From Chalara sp. BL73 (taxonomy: Eukaryota; Ascomycota; Leotiomycetes; Helotiales): a stretch of DNA of 64,000 bases. The translations under genes were made by a program, and so were the position numbers. Every line of letters starts with the position of its first letter. Positions within the stretch are counted from its first letter, which is position 1. Below, piece by piece: positions 24,333-38,029 of the stretch. Under the pieces are notes generated by a model. That model had not been told where the DNA came from. It saw only the letters and a program-made list of their open reading frames with translations, and searched no databases. Where the stretch lies: positions 124,001 through 188,000 of the forward strand of contig CAKJVC010000156.1 in NCBI GenBank assembly GCA_918026815.1, read 5' to 3'.

Positions 24333-27300
24333 AGTTATAAGCTCGAGTTCGCACTGTAAATATACGAAAAAAGCCAAAAGAAAAAAGCTAATCGAAAAAA
24401 AAAGCAAACTGTCAAAAACGATTATTTGCAGCTTAACGGACTTATTACGACAGTAAAAGCTACACAAAAAACAACGAACTGCTAATAACACGAAAGCAAC
24501 GGACTGCTAATATATACAAAAGCGACAAATAGCTAATAAAACAGCGACGGACTTTTAGTCGAATTTACGAAGTATACAAATTGCTATTTTAACTATATTA
24601 ACAAATTTCAACCCGAAAACTACTATACAACAGTTTTTATATTTTACTTACAATACGAAAGTTACTATACAACAGTTTTTTTTTTTTTTACTTCGAACTT
24701 CGCTAAACGCGTTTAACAAAAAACTAAGCAATTCGACATAAATTACGTTAGCAAAACAAAACGGCCTGTAAAAACTTTAAGCTAAAATATATAAAAAAAC
24801 TAGTTCGAACTGCTAAAGCTGTATTTTATAAAAAAAAAATCGTTTTTGTAATAGAAAAAACAATTGAAAAGTATGCTTAAATTGTTTTAGTACTATAAAA
24901 AAATAGTACACTTTTTGAAGTATAAAACAACGAAAAAAAAAACGAGTATATAATAGCGTTTGCTAAAGCGTTATTTATGCTACGAATTTGCATCGATTTT
25001 ATAAACAAAAAGCTTATAAAAAAATTTGCAACTGTAAAAAACAAATAAATAAACTTATAACTTAAATACTTTCGAACACGTTTGTATACACGCTGCTAAA
25101 ACTTAAAAAAGCTGACTATTTTTAAAATGCAAAAAAGCACGAAAGTTGAAAACGCGTAAATTAAGCTAAAAAAGCTTTAACAACGAATCGTTGCGAACGA
25201 TTTAGCTATAGTTGTATTTTTTACAAAAAAACATTTGTTTAACTATTTGTTCGGCAGACTTTTAAAAAACTACGAAACTACTCGTAACGTTATCGACGTT
25301 TAACCGAACTTTTCAACTTAAAACAAACTATATATTTTTAACAAACGTTAAAACTAGTTAAATGCAAAAAAAGCAACAGTTACAATACTCGCAATTTAGC
25401 ATATTACGAACTGCAAAACAAAAGTTTTAAAGCCGCGATACTTTAAGTTTCGCAGTAAAAACTTTAAATCGAAAAACTTAAAATACTAGCTTTGCAATAA
25501 CTGTAATTACCGATTTTTTAATTGCAAATAAAAAAAAGTTGCTTAAAACATTGTTCGCGAAAAACGGCAAATTTAGCGCTAGCGCCGAAACTAACAAAGC
25601 AATTAAACGCTTAAGTACAAATACTCGGAAAAAAGTTACTATAAAACCGAATCAGATTTAAAAACGTTACTGCTAAACTTCGATTTAAAAAAGCTTATTT
25701 ACAGCTTAAATAACGAAAAAACAGCTGCAATTTTTTTAAAAAACGCTTGTAAAATTCTTTATTTTTAATAAGCTTTAAATTTCGAAGTTTTTTTTTATAT
25801 AACTAACTAACTTTACTTTTTTAAGCGTTTTTTAATTAAAATACCGAAACGCAGAATAAAAGTTAAAAAAAAGCGATTAAGTTCAGATTATATAAGTACA
25901 GTTAAGTTACGAGTTAAAAGTAAAAAATCTTTTTTGTTGTTAAATGTACTATACGTTTTTAAGTTAAAAGTAAACTTTTTTTTAAACAAAAAAGTTTATG
26001 CAAATAGCTTTACAAGTTTTTTCGATAACAAATGTATATAATACAAAAAAAGTAACTGTACAGTTATTACGGCACGCTTTACAAATAAAGTTTATATAGT
26101 TTTTAATATCGCTAATAGTTACGACGAAACAGCGTTTATAACAAAAAATGCCCGGCTAACAACTTTTTTTAAAGTAACTTTAAATTAGCTTAAAAAACCT
26201 ATTACGGACTTATAAACTTACTGTTGCGCTTTTTTTGCAATCAAAAAGTTAAATACAAATATAGCAAATAACTTAACTACGAACCGCAACGCTAAAACAA
26301 CGGCTCGTTATTAACTGTATTACCGACGATTTGTATACTTCGAAAAAAAAGTAATTTGTAAGTTTTATACAGTAACAACTTTAAAAAACAAAATTAAAGT
26401 TTTACTTTTTAATTATATTTATAAAGTTTGTACTTTAACTAAATTAAAAAATCGTTTTAACTGTAAACTAACATTATAAAAACTTTACATTTTCGATTTA
26501 GTATTCGTAAACGTATACGAACTTCTTTTTATTATAGCTCGCGAAAACAAATACTTCGCTAAAGTTATCGACAACGCAACTCGTAAAGTATAAACTTTAG
26601 CTACAAAAACAAAGCGAAAAGTAGTTTTTAACTTTTAGTTTTAAAAAAAGCAAATAAAGCTAAAGTTCGGCTGTAAAGTCGTAAACGTAAAGTTAAACAA
26701 TGCTATAAAGCTAAAAAAACTTTTAAATAATTAATGCCGGCAAAACGGCATTCGATTATAATATACTGTTGCTTATAAATTACACTAAAACAGCATTGCC
26801 GAAAAATGTATTTAAACAGCCGAAAACTTTGCAAAAGCTATACTTAAAAAAGCAAGCTTGCTTATAAAATTTTAAAACGAAGCTGTAAAAACTAATACGT
26901 ATTTATAAAACTGTACTGCAACAAAACTAATAATTAACAACAAAAAAATTTTACTCGAAAAAGCTTATACAAGCAAAAAGCTTTTAATCGACTATATTCG
27001 CGTATAAAAAAACAAGTGCTATTTATATATAAATTCGAAATTATTTCTTGCTAAAAAAAAGCATAACAAACTCGTCGATAAAAATTGTGTTAGTATATTT
27101 ATAAATTATTGCTAAAATATAATTTATTAACTTCGAGTTTACGCGCTAAACTTAAAATATACAATTAAAGCTAAAGTGTTATAAATCGACGAAAACGTTA
27201 AAAAAAAAACAATAAAACTAAAACTACAAAACGCAAACAACTTATAAAACACACCGAACTCGCTTTTAAACAAAGTTTTAAAAAAGCGCTTTTTTAGTAC

Positions 27301-29497
27301 TAGTACAGCAAAAAAAGAAACTACTTTTTAATTCGTCGATTTAAAGTTAATATTTAAAATTATAAACAATTTCGAAATTCGAATATTAGCAGTAATTAAA
27401 CCTGTAAAAAGCAGCGAATCCGCTGTAGAAACTTAAAAAGATTTTATAGCTAAGCTAATTACGAGCGAGCTTTTTAACAAAACAAACAGCGAGCTAATTA
27501 GCAAAAAGTTAAAAATTTTAAAGCTTGAATTTAAACTTTTATTAAACACGTTTAACGAGCTAATTACTAAACATGTTTAATAAAGTGCTGCTTTAACGTT
27601 ACAAGCTAAAACGACTGTTAAAACTAACTTGAAGTTACTTTAAAATAAACTGTTGAAACCGAAGCTTTTTTAATTTTTTAAACTCGGCTTAAAAAATCAA
27701 GTCGAACTTAGCTGTAAAAAATACTTTTTACGAAAACGTTACAAAAATCAAGCTGCTAAAAGCAATAACAAAAAGCCGGCAAAAAAAGTTTTTAAAGCTA
27801 TGCTAGTTTTTGTAACAAACGACTTTTTTACTAATTTTTTTTCGGTCGAAACAAACGAGTTAATATTAACTAGTACTATCGTCGGCGAAATTTTTATTTT
27901 TATAACTTATAAATAAACTGTAAATAATTCTAATTACAGTTCGCAATAGCGAAACGCTATAAAAATAAAACTTGCTTTTTTCGCTGTTAACAAAACTTAG
28001 AAAAAAGAACTTAAACTAAAAAACTGTAACGAAGTTTTTATTAAATAAGTTTTTACAGTTAAAACAATTTCGAAAAAATCAGTAAAGCGTTTTAAAGTTA
28101 AACTAATTGCTTGAAAGTTTTTACAAGTTTATAAACAAAACTACTTCGAAACTTTTGCGCTAACAGTCCGAATAAATACGTTACGGATTTTGCTAGTTAT
28201 AGTCGCAGCCGAAAATTTGAAGTATTACTATTTCGATATTAAAAACGCGTTTACCGAATTCGTTTTTTAAAAAAGAATTTACTTAACAAAACTTAACAGT
28301 ATAGCAGTTCGTAATAAGTATATTTTACGAGTTTTACGGAACTTTTACAGACTGAAACAAACCGCAAAAAATTAAAACTTGTTTTGCAAATTTTATTTGT
28401 TTGTAAAAAGTTTTGTTTAAAACTTAGCAAACTCGTGCTTATTTACGCACGCGCAGCTCGGCTTAATTTTACTTGTTTATATTAACGATATAGTATTCGT
28501 AGCGTTTAAAGCAACCGACGTCGAGTAGTTCGACAATTACTTTTTTTCGCGATTTACAGCTAAAAACTTAAAAAAAATTAAAAAGATTTTAAGTATACGA
28601 ATTACTCGAAACCGAAAAACAAAAAAACTATAAATCGATTAAAAGCAGTATTTAAACGCTGTTTTAAACTGTTACGAGTTTATACACGGTACTTATAAAA
28701 AAAAGTTTACTTTTATTAAAAACTACAACAATTTGCAGCTCGCAAAACTTAATAACTAACAAATTAACATTAACGAATATTAACGAGTTATAAACAGTTT
28801 AATATACAGTATAGTTTATACTCGCTTAAACAAAGTTTTTAGTTTCAAAAAACTTAGCTAGTTTATAAAAAATCTTGCAAGCTACTACAGTAACGCGCTT
28901 AAAAAGCTTATGCGATATTTACGAACTACTGTAGTACAGAAAGTGCAATACAAACTAAAAAAAAACCGCAATTTAATACTTTATTTAAACGCCGACTAAA
29001 CAAAAAACAAAACAGACCGTAAAAGCACTTTAAATAACGTTGCTATACTTTACAGAAAGCTCGTTTTTTAAAAAAGTATAAAACAAACTTCGGTAACTGC
29101 ATTTAGCACGGAATTAAAATACGTTGCAATAGTTATGTGCGCTAAAACGAGCTAATAGCTAGCACAGATTTTTCGTAATATAAAATACGCAAAGTATATC
29201 GAAAAACTTTCGCGAACCGTAAAAATCCGCGAAAACAATCAAAAAGCGCTAGTTTTAGTTAAAAACTTTTATTTGCACGAACGCTCGAAACACATTGATA
29301 TTTACTATTACTATATTCGTGACTTGGCCGAAAAAGAACGAATACAAATAACGTACGTGCTTACAAAGTTTATGCCCGCAAATAAACTAACAAAGCTTTT
29401 TAAGTGTGTCGCTTTCGAAAAGTACTGCCGCTTATTAAAGCTAGTAAAAAAACGAAAACGGCCTTTTGCTCGAAAAAAAAACGCTAAAGTTAAGTAA
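24333..29497 (+). pseudogene. Degenerate copia gag-pol
   Basis: The interior of the element is full of stops from C-to-T mutation. Readable copia signatures are the reverse transcriptase core near 28,450-28,560 (a YINDIVFVA-like catalytic region), RNase H-like sequence near 28,900-29,150 and the open C-terminal stretch 29273-29497. The first half is too altered to divide into gag, protease and integrase by eye. No functional product is possible. Confidence 0.7.
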
Positions 29498-29576
29498 AAG
29501 CAAAAAAACAAAAAGAAACAGTAAAAAAGTAGTAAAAGCTAAGCACATGCTTTATTACAGGTGTGCTAAGTAGAAG

Positions 29577-29790
29577 TGTTGAGAATTGGTAGTGTAGTTC
29601 ACCCGTAAAGCATGGGCCTAGCTTAGTCATCAGTGAAAGGGTCGCACTCCTTTTACTAAGCACTTTCGTAGAGCTTTACAATTAATTAATCCATTCTTCC
29701 TGAACTACTGCAATTGGGCAGACTTTGCGTACAGCACAAACTTCCTTTCCCTAAGTTGACTGTGGTCAACTTAGGATACTTATTTCAATA
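29577..29790 (+). repeat. 3' LTR of copia element
   Basis: Same length as the 5' LTR. It has about a dozen own changes (for example GCCCACCCG to GTTCACCCG, and TTCCG to TTTCG), most in the pyrimidine-C context described for the whole block. Confidence 0.88.
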
Positions 29791-31920
29791 ATTTTTATAT
29801 TTTTTGCTATGTGTATTAATATTTCGAGCGTTTTTTTGCTTAAATAACTTGTTTTTTTGTGTTATACGTTCGTTAAATCTAATTTAAGTTTTAAATAATT
29901 TTTAAAAAAGCAGTATATTTTATTAATTTAGCGATTTAAAGTTAAATACATTATTACATATAATACTAGTACAGTAAAAGTTTTTTTAAAAACAAGTAAA
30001 TAAAAAAACAATTATTTGTATTTAAAAAAAATTAAATTTTTTTTATGCTTTAACTGCTTTATTACAACGTTTTTTTTACTCGTTTTGTACTTTAGCGAAC
30101 ATTTTAATTTATAAAACTATAATTTAATAGCGAGTATTCGAGCTTTTAAAATTATATTTATATAGAATTTTTTAATTAATATTACTTTTGTTAGTTTAAA
30201 TTTAACTGTACGTAGTTTTTCCGGGCTGTTAAGTATTTTAAAAAAAGTGCAAGTTTTTTTTTCGAGTATAAAAAAGCTTGTTATTTCGGATTTTGCGTAT
30301 TTGTTGTAATTAGTTTTTATAAATAATTTTAAATCGAACAATAATATATTGTTTACTAAATAAATTGTTTCGCAGTTGTTAAACAGTATACTGTTTAAAA
30401 AAAGTGTAGTTAAATATAACTAAATATTGTATACATTTCAATTAACACTTTGGCTAATATGTTTTTTATTAGCTTTAAATCGATTATAGCACTGTTAAAT
30501 AATATAAAAAAAATTGTTTAAATTTTTTTTTTTTTTTAAAAACTGTTTTTAGCTTTATTTAATTAGCCGAGTTTAATCGTTTTTGTATTTGTTTTTTAGC
30601 TTTTTTTTTAATCGGCTTTAAAAACAGCTCGTCGAATTTGCCGGTAGTCGCAAACTGTAACTTTTTGTATTTTTTTAGCTTTTACGTATATTTTAAGTTA
30701 ATTTTTCCGATATAGTACAAATACTTTTTTTTATTGTTAAACAAACAGTTAGTTAAAAATTTAAATAAGTTTTAAAAGTTTAAGCTTGTAAAATTAAAAT
30801 TGTTAGTTTTTTTTTTAATATAGTAAATAAACCGAGTTTTTAACTTTTCAGTTCGGAATTTGTGTTGTTTGTATAAATTAGCTTTGCGAAACTAACTGTT
30901 AGCTGTTCGATTGTTTTTGTTTTTTTACCGATTTTTAATTACACTATTAAGTTTTACAGTTTTTTTTTTGTTTAAGCAAAGTTTAGCTTTGTGCAAATAG
31001 CTATTAAAAAATTTTGCGTAGCTAAATTACTTTGTATTTTTGTTAAATTGTAAAGCTTTGCTTGTTTGTATACTTCGTTTTAATTATTTAGCTATTGTTT
31101 TTTATTAATGCTTTTTTTTGCTGTTTAACTAAAAACTTATCGGTATTTTGTACGAACTATATTAATTGTGTTAAAATTAGTTAAAACAAACTTTTTTTTT
31201 AGTTGTCGCACGAGTACTTGTATTTTAATAGTTTTATTAATTGCTAACTGTAGTTTTACGTTTTTTAGTTTTAATAGCTTTATTGTTTTTGTAATTTAGC
31301 TTAATACTTGTTAGTACTTTTTAAGCTGCTTTAACTATTTTAACATTTTTATTATGTAATTTTTGTTGTATATCAATTAGTTCGTTTATATATTGCTAGT
31401 TGTAGCTGTAAGTAAATATTGTAGTTTAACAAAAACAAGTTTTTTTTTTTTAGTTGTCGAAACGAGAATGTTTTTAAAAAAAACAGTTAATATTAAAAAA
31501 GTTATTTTTACTCGACATGTGTTGTTTTAATTAGTTATTAGCGCTAAGTATACAGTAAGCTTAATATTGTATTTTTTATTGCGAGCTTAATTTTTTGTAT
31601 CGACTAGTTTATTTAACGACTTTAGCTTTAATAGTAATACTGCTAAGTTGAATTAACTGTTAAAAACGTTTAAATTAACTAGTTTTCACGCGTTTTAATA
31701 GCGTGCTTTATATACTAATAACATAAACCACTTAAACTAATTATGCTTATTTTTTATTAGTATATTAGAAAACTTTTGCGAGTTTGCTATTGTATAGTTT
31801 TAGTGTTTGTTGTTAGTATATAGAATTTTTTGTGAAAAAAAGTAATTAAAAAATTAATTGTTTTGTTTTTGAAAGCTTTTAATATGCGTAGTAAAAGTGT
31901 TTTAATTGCAAAACCGGGCT

Positions 31921-32133
31921 TATAACTATTACGGAAAGTACTTAGTAGTACAGCAAACAGCTAATTGATAGTTAACAATCCTAAAGTAGCGAAGTGATAT
32001 TATTGTATATATACACGCTTAAAGAACAGGTAATCTACAGTTGAGCTGTTTTTATAAATATCAACTCCTTGGCCATTCTTGGCGTGCTCGCGTATCCACC
32101 CAATGATCCTCAACGTGGATCCATTCTGTGACA
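31921..32133 (-). repeat. LTR, less mutated copy
   Basis: On the minus strand it begins TGTCACAGAATGG. It pairs with 17945-18156. Its right neighbour, 32134-32410, is also little mutated and contains ATCACGTGAT and the start-like string TGTAGCATCCC, possibly part of yet another LTR. Confidence 0.75.
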
Positions 32134-33955
32134 CTAAGCGTAAGCTTTGCACGCTCGAAAAAAAAGTAGTTTTGGTTTTTTCGCAAAAATGAGAGTTGGT
32201 TAAGTTTAGTATAATGTCACAATCACGATTTTATAAGCCTGTTAAGGCGTATAATAAGTGCTTCAATACGAGAATACTAAACTAAAAAAGAAAAGTGCAG
32301 CTGTAAATGTAGCATCCCTTATAAGTAAAACCATGATCACGTGATCCACATTGGCGAACTGGTAAGCGAACTAATGAGCATTATTGAGGAGCGTAACAAA
32401 ATCCGTTAAATTTTTTTAAGTTTACGCTTTTAACGTTATAATTTGCAGTGTTACAACAACGTTAAAACTATAATATTGTTAAACTGTAAAAACTTGTTAC
32501 TTTATTGTTTTGTTTTAGTTTTAAATAATATTTTAATTCGAAATATAGTTCGAAAATAAAAAATAAAAAATTGTATTTGTTGTTTTGCTTAAATTTTAAC
32601 TTTGTTTTTAATTGTATAGTTGCTAAAAATTAAAAAAACGCTAAAAATAACAGTTAGCAATAAAAATTATAAAGCGATTTGTTTTATTTATAGTTTTACT
32701 AAAACTTTAGTTTTGTTTTATTTACTACGATTTGCGAGCACTACAAAATTAAAAATATAATGTTAATAAATACAACAGTTTTTCACTTTAATACTTTATT
32801 TTAATATTTTATTAAAATTGTTTAAAAAAAAAATTAAAAAAAATATAACGTAATTGTTGTTTTGTTTAAGTTTTGACTTTATTTTTAATTGTATATATAG
32901 TTGTCGAAAGAATTTATAAAAAACGATTAACAATAAAAAATAATAAAAAAGTATAAAAGTATATTTATAGTTTTTAAGTTGCAGTTTCGCTAGCACAGTT
33001 TGGTTAACGCTTTACTTTTTTTTCGATTATATAGTCGCAACGTTTATTTTGTAAAACGATTTCAGTTTTTAATACTACTAGTTAGTAATACAAACAAAAC
33101 GTAAAAAAAAAAAAATATAGTTTTAATTTGTATCGACAACAAACTTGAAAAAAAAGAATTAAATATAAAAAAAAAAAGAATTGTGCAAAAAAAATAGCTA
33201 TATATATATAGCTAAAAAAAAATTCAAAAAAAAGTCGTAAATCAAAAATAAAAGCAAAAACCGACCAAAAAATCGATTTACGCAATGTTAGCATATTAAA
33301 AGTAATACAATAAAAAATACTTTTCAGTTTTTTTATACTAAAAACTTATTGGATTTTATTTTGTGTTCGATATGTCGAATATAAAAAAATCAAATAAAAA
33401 GTAGTATAAAAAGTTCGAATAAAAAGTTGCTATAAAAAAATCGATTTAAAAATAAAAAGTTAACAACTAGTTTTTGTAAAGAATTTAAACAGCTGTATTA
33501 TATAAAACGATTAATTAAATTTTTATAATATTGCTCGAAAAATTACGCTTTTTAAAAATCGATTTAGTATTGTTGTAAAGTTGTAAATAAAAAAAGAATA
33601 AAAAAAAAGAATATAGTAAAGTCGATATTTTATTGCTAGCTAAGCAAGTTAATATTCACTTTTAAAGTTAAAAAGTAAATTACGTAATACAACAACAATT
33701 TATAACACGACAACTGAAAAAAAAGCTTAATTTACTTAATCGCAACTTTTACTAACTTAGTGCTCGAAGCGAGCACGTATAAAAGAAAAAACGGATGTAG
33801 TAAAAATTAATTCTTTTTTTTTTGTAATTGTTACGTAATAAATAGTAGTTGCTAGTTATATAACTTCGAATCGAAATATATATATATAATGCTTTTAATA
33901 CTAAAAATCAAAAAAACCAACAATTATCAATTATTAACAACAACATTTAAAACGC

Positions 33956-34140
33956 TATATCAATACAACTGATTCTACTTTTTTATATATTATATTTTAT
34001 AAGCTATTGACGTTTATCTATTATATAAAGCTTAGGCTCACCGGTGCTTTCCCCAGTATGCTACAGCCACCGCTATCACGCTTATGAGTTTTGTGCTAAA
34101 TCCTGTTGCTGTTCTTGCTTTCAGCATGTTCCCCGCCACA
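33956..34140 (+). repeat. Partial or decayed LTR, same family as 20608-20916
   Basis: From about 33993 to 34140 it matches the 3' half of the 20608-20916 LTR (CTATTGACGTTTATCTATTA through TTCCCCGCCACA). Further upstream it can be aligned only loosely because of mutation. I found no target-site duplication or partner LTR. Confidence 0.7.
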
Positions 34141-35221
34141 TTATAACAAAATTTAAAACCGAAGTTTTACACAGTTTTTTTGGCTGCAAAATAAATAGTT
34201 TTACAGTAACAGCATTCGATATTTATTTTGCTATTTTGTTTTAATATAAAAACCGGTTTAGCGTATTGTAAATTAAATATACAGTACTACAAACTATTCG
34301 TTATAACTACTACAACTTCAAGTTTTAATTTTTTTTTTTTTAATTACAGTCGAGTTTCGTTTTTTTTTTTTATTAAAATTTAGTATAAATTTTTGCTTTA
34401 TATTTTTTTAAAAAGTTAAAAAAAGTATAAAATAAAAAATTCGAAACTAAAAAACGGTATAAAATCGAAACTATAATACAGTTTTTGCACTTTTGTTGTA
34501 GTATATTTAAAACGCGTTGCAAAAAAAAAAATTAGTTATTAAATTAAATATTTTATAAAGCAATTTACAAAAAAAGAATTACTACTGTTATATAACCGAC
34601 AAAAAGTTTAGTAGTTTTAGTATTTAATTTTAATTAACAGTAAATAAACAATACTAAGCTAGTTTTTAATACTTCGAAATTTTTTACAGTTAAAATATGT
34701 TTATTATTTGTTAGTTGGCTTTTTGTTACTATTGTATATTGTAAATAAAAAAACAAACAATTAACGTTTATAACAATTACAATAGTGTATTAAATGTATA
34801 TTAACGATTCGCGTATTATGTTTAGTTTGTAAAAAAGTTAGCTAGCAAAACTATAAATATAAATAAATAATATATTTAACAAATAGTACAAGTTCGATAA
34901 TATTAACTAGTTTTAAAACTATTTTAAAATTTACTAAATAGCGACTAGTTTCGCAACATGTTACAGCGAAAACAAAAAACGTAAAAAAAAAAAAACAGTA
35001 CTGTACAAAGCTATTAAACAATAAACTTAATAATAAAAATAAAAACTAAAATGTTGTTGTTAAAAAAAAAAAAAAAATTAAATACAAAAAAAAGTAAACT
35101 TGCCGGCTGCAAAACATACTAACACTTGTTACGCAGTACTGTATACTACCGCTATATAAATTAATTACAACAAAATTAAAAATAACTTTTTTTATAAAAT
35201 ACAAAATAAGCTAAACGTTAG

Positions 35222-35415
35222 TGTAGGAAGTAGGGGTTTACGGATCCACATACGACCCACCAGGTCACGTGGTCCGCACAACCCCCATTTTGTAGAATCT
35301 AAAGTAGAACCTAATACAACAACAATCATTACTATATTTATTAAAAGCAAAAGCGTGGCCTACAAAGTAGAGCTGCGCTTTTTGCCCCGTGGAAAGTAAG
35401 CCCGTAATACTAACA
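35222..35415 (+). repeat. 5' LTR of the 7.2-kb copia element
   Basis: A 194-bp LTR containing GGTCACGTGGTCCGC. It differs from the right copy at about 15 sites, all transitions. Confidence 0.88.
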
Positions 35416-37047
35416 CTAATCAGCGCAGATCAAAACTATTTTTATTTACTTATTACAACTAAATTACTTTTATTCGCGAATTTTACTTTTACGGCTTTAT
35501 ACAGCTTAAGTAACACGATAGTACAACACTTGTTTAACGGCCTGTAACACTAATTAAAACTTTAAACAAGCACCGAATACTTTTCGCTATTATAGTTCTA
35601 TTTAGTAAGCACGTAAAACTGGAGAAAAAGTAAAAAAATCATAAAGTAAATTTAACGGCAGTTTTTATTGAAAAAGTAGCCGAATTTGTTAAATACAAAG
35701 TTATAAAATACGACTACTACAATAATATAAATAAAGATTTACGGGCTTATTTTTGCAAGAAATTTAAAGTTTTTACAGTCGACTTATTTAAACGAGTTAC
35801 CGAAATAAAAAAGCGTTACACTCGCGACTTCGCATAGCTACTTTTTCGGCAAAAAGTCTTTTTTAAACAAATTACAGAAAATATAACTTTTGAACAAGCT
35901 TTATATAATTGTGTAAAAAAGAAAAAACGTTATAAATAAACTCTCGACGAAATATATTAAGTTTAAAAAAAAATAAAAAAAAATAGCTTCGGCTTTGTAC
36001 ATGTTAATACAATTATAACTCGTGCTGCTTGTAAGCAAGCACCGACTTTTTCCGCTTTCGAAGCCGAGAACCGTGATTTTTTACTACGTTCCGGCTTTTT
36101 TTTGCGACGTTTTACGGCTTTTTAAACTTCTTAAAATCAGGCTTTCGACACTTAAGTTTTCGACACTTAGGCTACCGACACCGGTTTTTTTCTCCTGAAA
36201 CTAGCTTATACTTTTTTTAGCGCTACAAGTTCCGTGGCTAACAGGCATATTACGAGCTATAGCAAAAAAATCACAAACTTTATAAAAATAATTACAAATA
36301 ACTAAAAGTACAACGAAACTGGCTTTGTTTTCGACTTTTATATAACGATTTTTTACGACTTTTGCTACTGTGCGGAAGTTTTTTAGCAAGCTTATTTTAA
36401 AGCTTTTTTTTGTATTTTTAAAAAAACTGTTTTAAACTACTACTACACGGCTGTTTTACCGACTAAAAGCACGTTCGAGCAAACTATTAAAAATATTCGT
36501 AGTTTTTTTAAAAGCTTAGTATACAGCCGTTAAAAGCTTAGTAAATAAAATATAACAAGCTTCGAAGCAGTAATTAAAAAGAACTCCGAAAAATCAACTG
36601 TAAATTGCGTTAATATTTTAGTCGAGAAACTAAGCAATTTACAATACAGCTTGACTTTAAATTTCCGTGGAATAGCTTTTTTTTATAACAAGCTTGTAAT
36701 AGTTTGCTAAAAAGTGTTTTTCTGTAAATACGCTATGTCGGAACTACTCGAAGCTTCAGCTTTAAGCTTTTTTATTAACAAGCTGAAATTATTAATTTTA
36801 GCTTACGAAAAAAAGAACTAATTTACAGTTTACTCTACGGAACAAAATGCGTATTTTACAGACCGCAAATACTACCGAAGTGGCTCGGTTAGTAAATTTT
36901 ACAATCGTGGCCGTGCTTTTGCGAATTACTTAAAAAGCCGTAGCTAACAATCTTTAAAATCAAATCGTTGCTACGTTTGCAATAAAAAAAACTGCCGCTT
37001 ATAGAATCACTCTGAAAAAAAGCAAGAATAAGCTAAAGCAAAGCTTT

Positions 37048-37347
37048 TGTAACAATCGAAGGCATATGGACTCCTGATCACGTGGCAATAGGCGGACCCC
37101 AGGATGGGGTAGGCCATACGGACCTCTTTCGGACATGGCACTTATATCCCTTACGGACCTAGGTACGACACGGACTCCGGAAAGATATGGAGAAGAATAT
37201 AAAAGGCGCTTTTTATGTTTACAAAATTATTTTTTTCTTTATGTTTTTTATATTTTTCGTAGTAAACTTTTTAGAATGCTACTATTAGCTTAAAATACGT
37301 ACTTTTATATATTTTTACTTAGCTTGTAGTGTTTTAGCGTTGTTACA
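37048..37347. repeat. LTR of TRIM-like element (left)
   Basis: 300 bp. Its first ~200 bp are lightly mutated and include GATCACGTGGC; its last ~100 bp are strongly mutated compared with the right copy. Confidence 0.85.
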
Positions 37348-38029
37348 TTATATAAAAAACATTAATTCCGCCGAAGACGGCCTGATATAATATTTTATTT
37401 AAAGCACTTTTAAGCATCGACTTTAATATCGGAAGCAATCCGGTGTAAAGTAAAAGTAAATACTGAAGTAACTCGTATAGCCGCGATACTAAAAAACTTG
37501 CGAACAACTAGTAAACTAGAGCTTAGTTTAGCACAGAGCAGCTAGTAGAAATCGTTAAAGTAACGTTAAAAAAAATACCGAAACTTTTAAAAGCTTTTTT
37601 ACACGCAAAAGAAAATTGCGCATAAAAGCAAAAAACACAGGCCAACAACATCGACTTTTTTACGACAACTATTCGACCAGAAACAGAAGTATAGCGAAAC
37701 AACAATTACAAGACTTCGCTTTTTCGAAGTATACGAATACTATACATACTACTATTACTATACACATTATTAGCGGAAAGCAAAAAACTTTTAGCAGGAC
37801 TAGAACTTTTACAGTAGCTGAATAAAGTGAACTATTGAAAAATATAAATACCGGACACAATTTAGAAATAGCACGCTTTAACAATTATACTTTTAAGTCA
37901 AACGACAATTTAGTCGAAGCTGAAAAGAAGTTAGTATAAGCCAATTATACTTTACGATACTTGTACGAACTTTTTTAGAATACTAACTTTAACAAAGCTT
38001 AGAAACAAGCTTTTTTCTAGAAAGAAGAA

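Larger units (their letters stand above)
24119..29790 (+). mobile_element. Copia-type LTR retrotransposon, inactivated
   Basis: Two 214-bp LTRs, 24119-24332 and 29577-29790, start TGTTGAGAATTGG and end TTATTTTAATA and TTATTTCAATA. A 5-bp target duplication ATTTT lies at 24114-24118 and 29791-29795. The 5.2-kb interior is on the plus strand. Its last part, about 28,240-29,500, translates to copia reverse transcriptase/RNase H-like sequence with many stops. The clearest piece is the open stretch 29273-29497, with RSKHIDIYYYYIRDL followed by a TKxMPANKLTK block, the end of copia RNase H. The interior is heavily mutated but the LTRs are only lightly so. Confidence 0.85.
17945..32133 (-). mobile_element. 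Old LTR retrotransposon, minus strand, nested by others
   Basis: Two related ~212-bp LTRs, 17945-18156 and 31921-32133, bracket this stretch. On the minus strand they begin TGTCACAGAATGG, or its mutated form, and a purine-rich tract (GAAAAAATAAAAAGTG) lies next to the left one, as expected for a 3' LTR. Subtracting the nested copia element and the solo LTR leaves roughly 8 kb of internal sequence. I found no readable polyprotein and no matching target-site duplication (TATTT on the left, CTAAG on the right). Pairing of the two LTRs as one element is therefore inferred. The family (gypsy or copia) is not established. Confidence 0.5.

Noticed and set aside
18157..31920. Assigning the outer LTR element to the gypsy family
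   Set aside because: The LTR ends look familiar, but I could not read a convincing minus-strand reverse transcriptase or integrase order; a profile search on a corrected consensus is needed.
15808..34244. Small open frames inside the AT-rich block (for example near 15.9, 30.2, 32.9 and 33.2 kb)
   Set aside because: They are Lys/Phe/Asn-rich frames expected by chance in mutated AT-rich DNA; only 29273-29497 and the copia pieces at 38-40 kb resemble known proteins.
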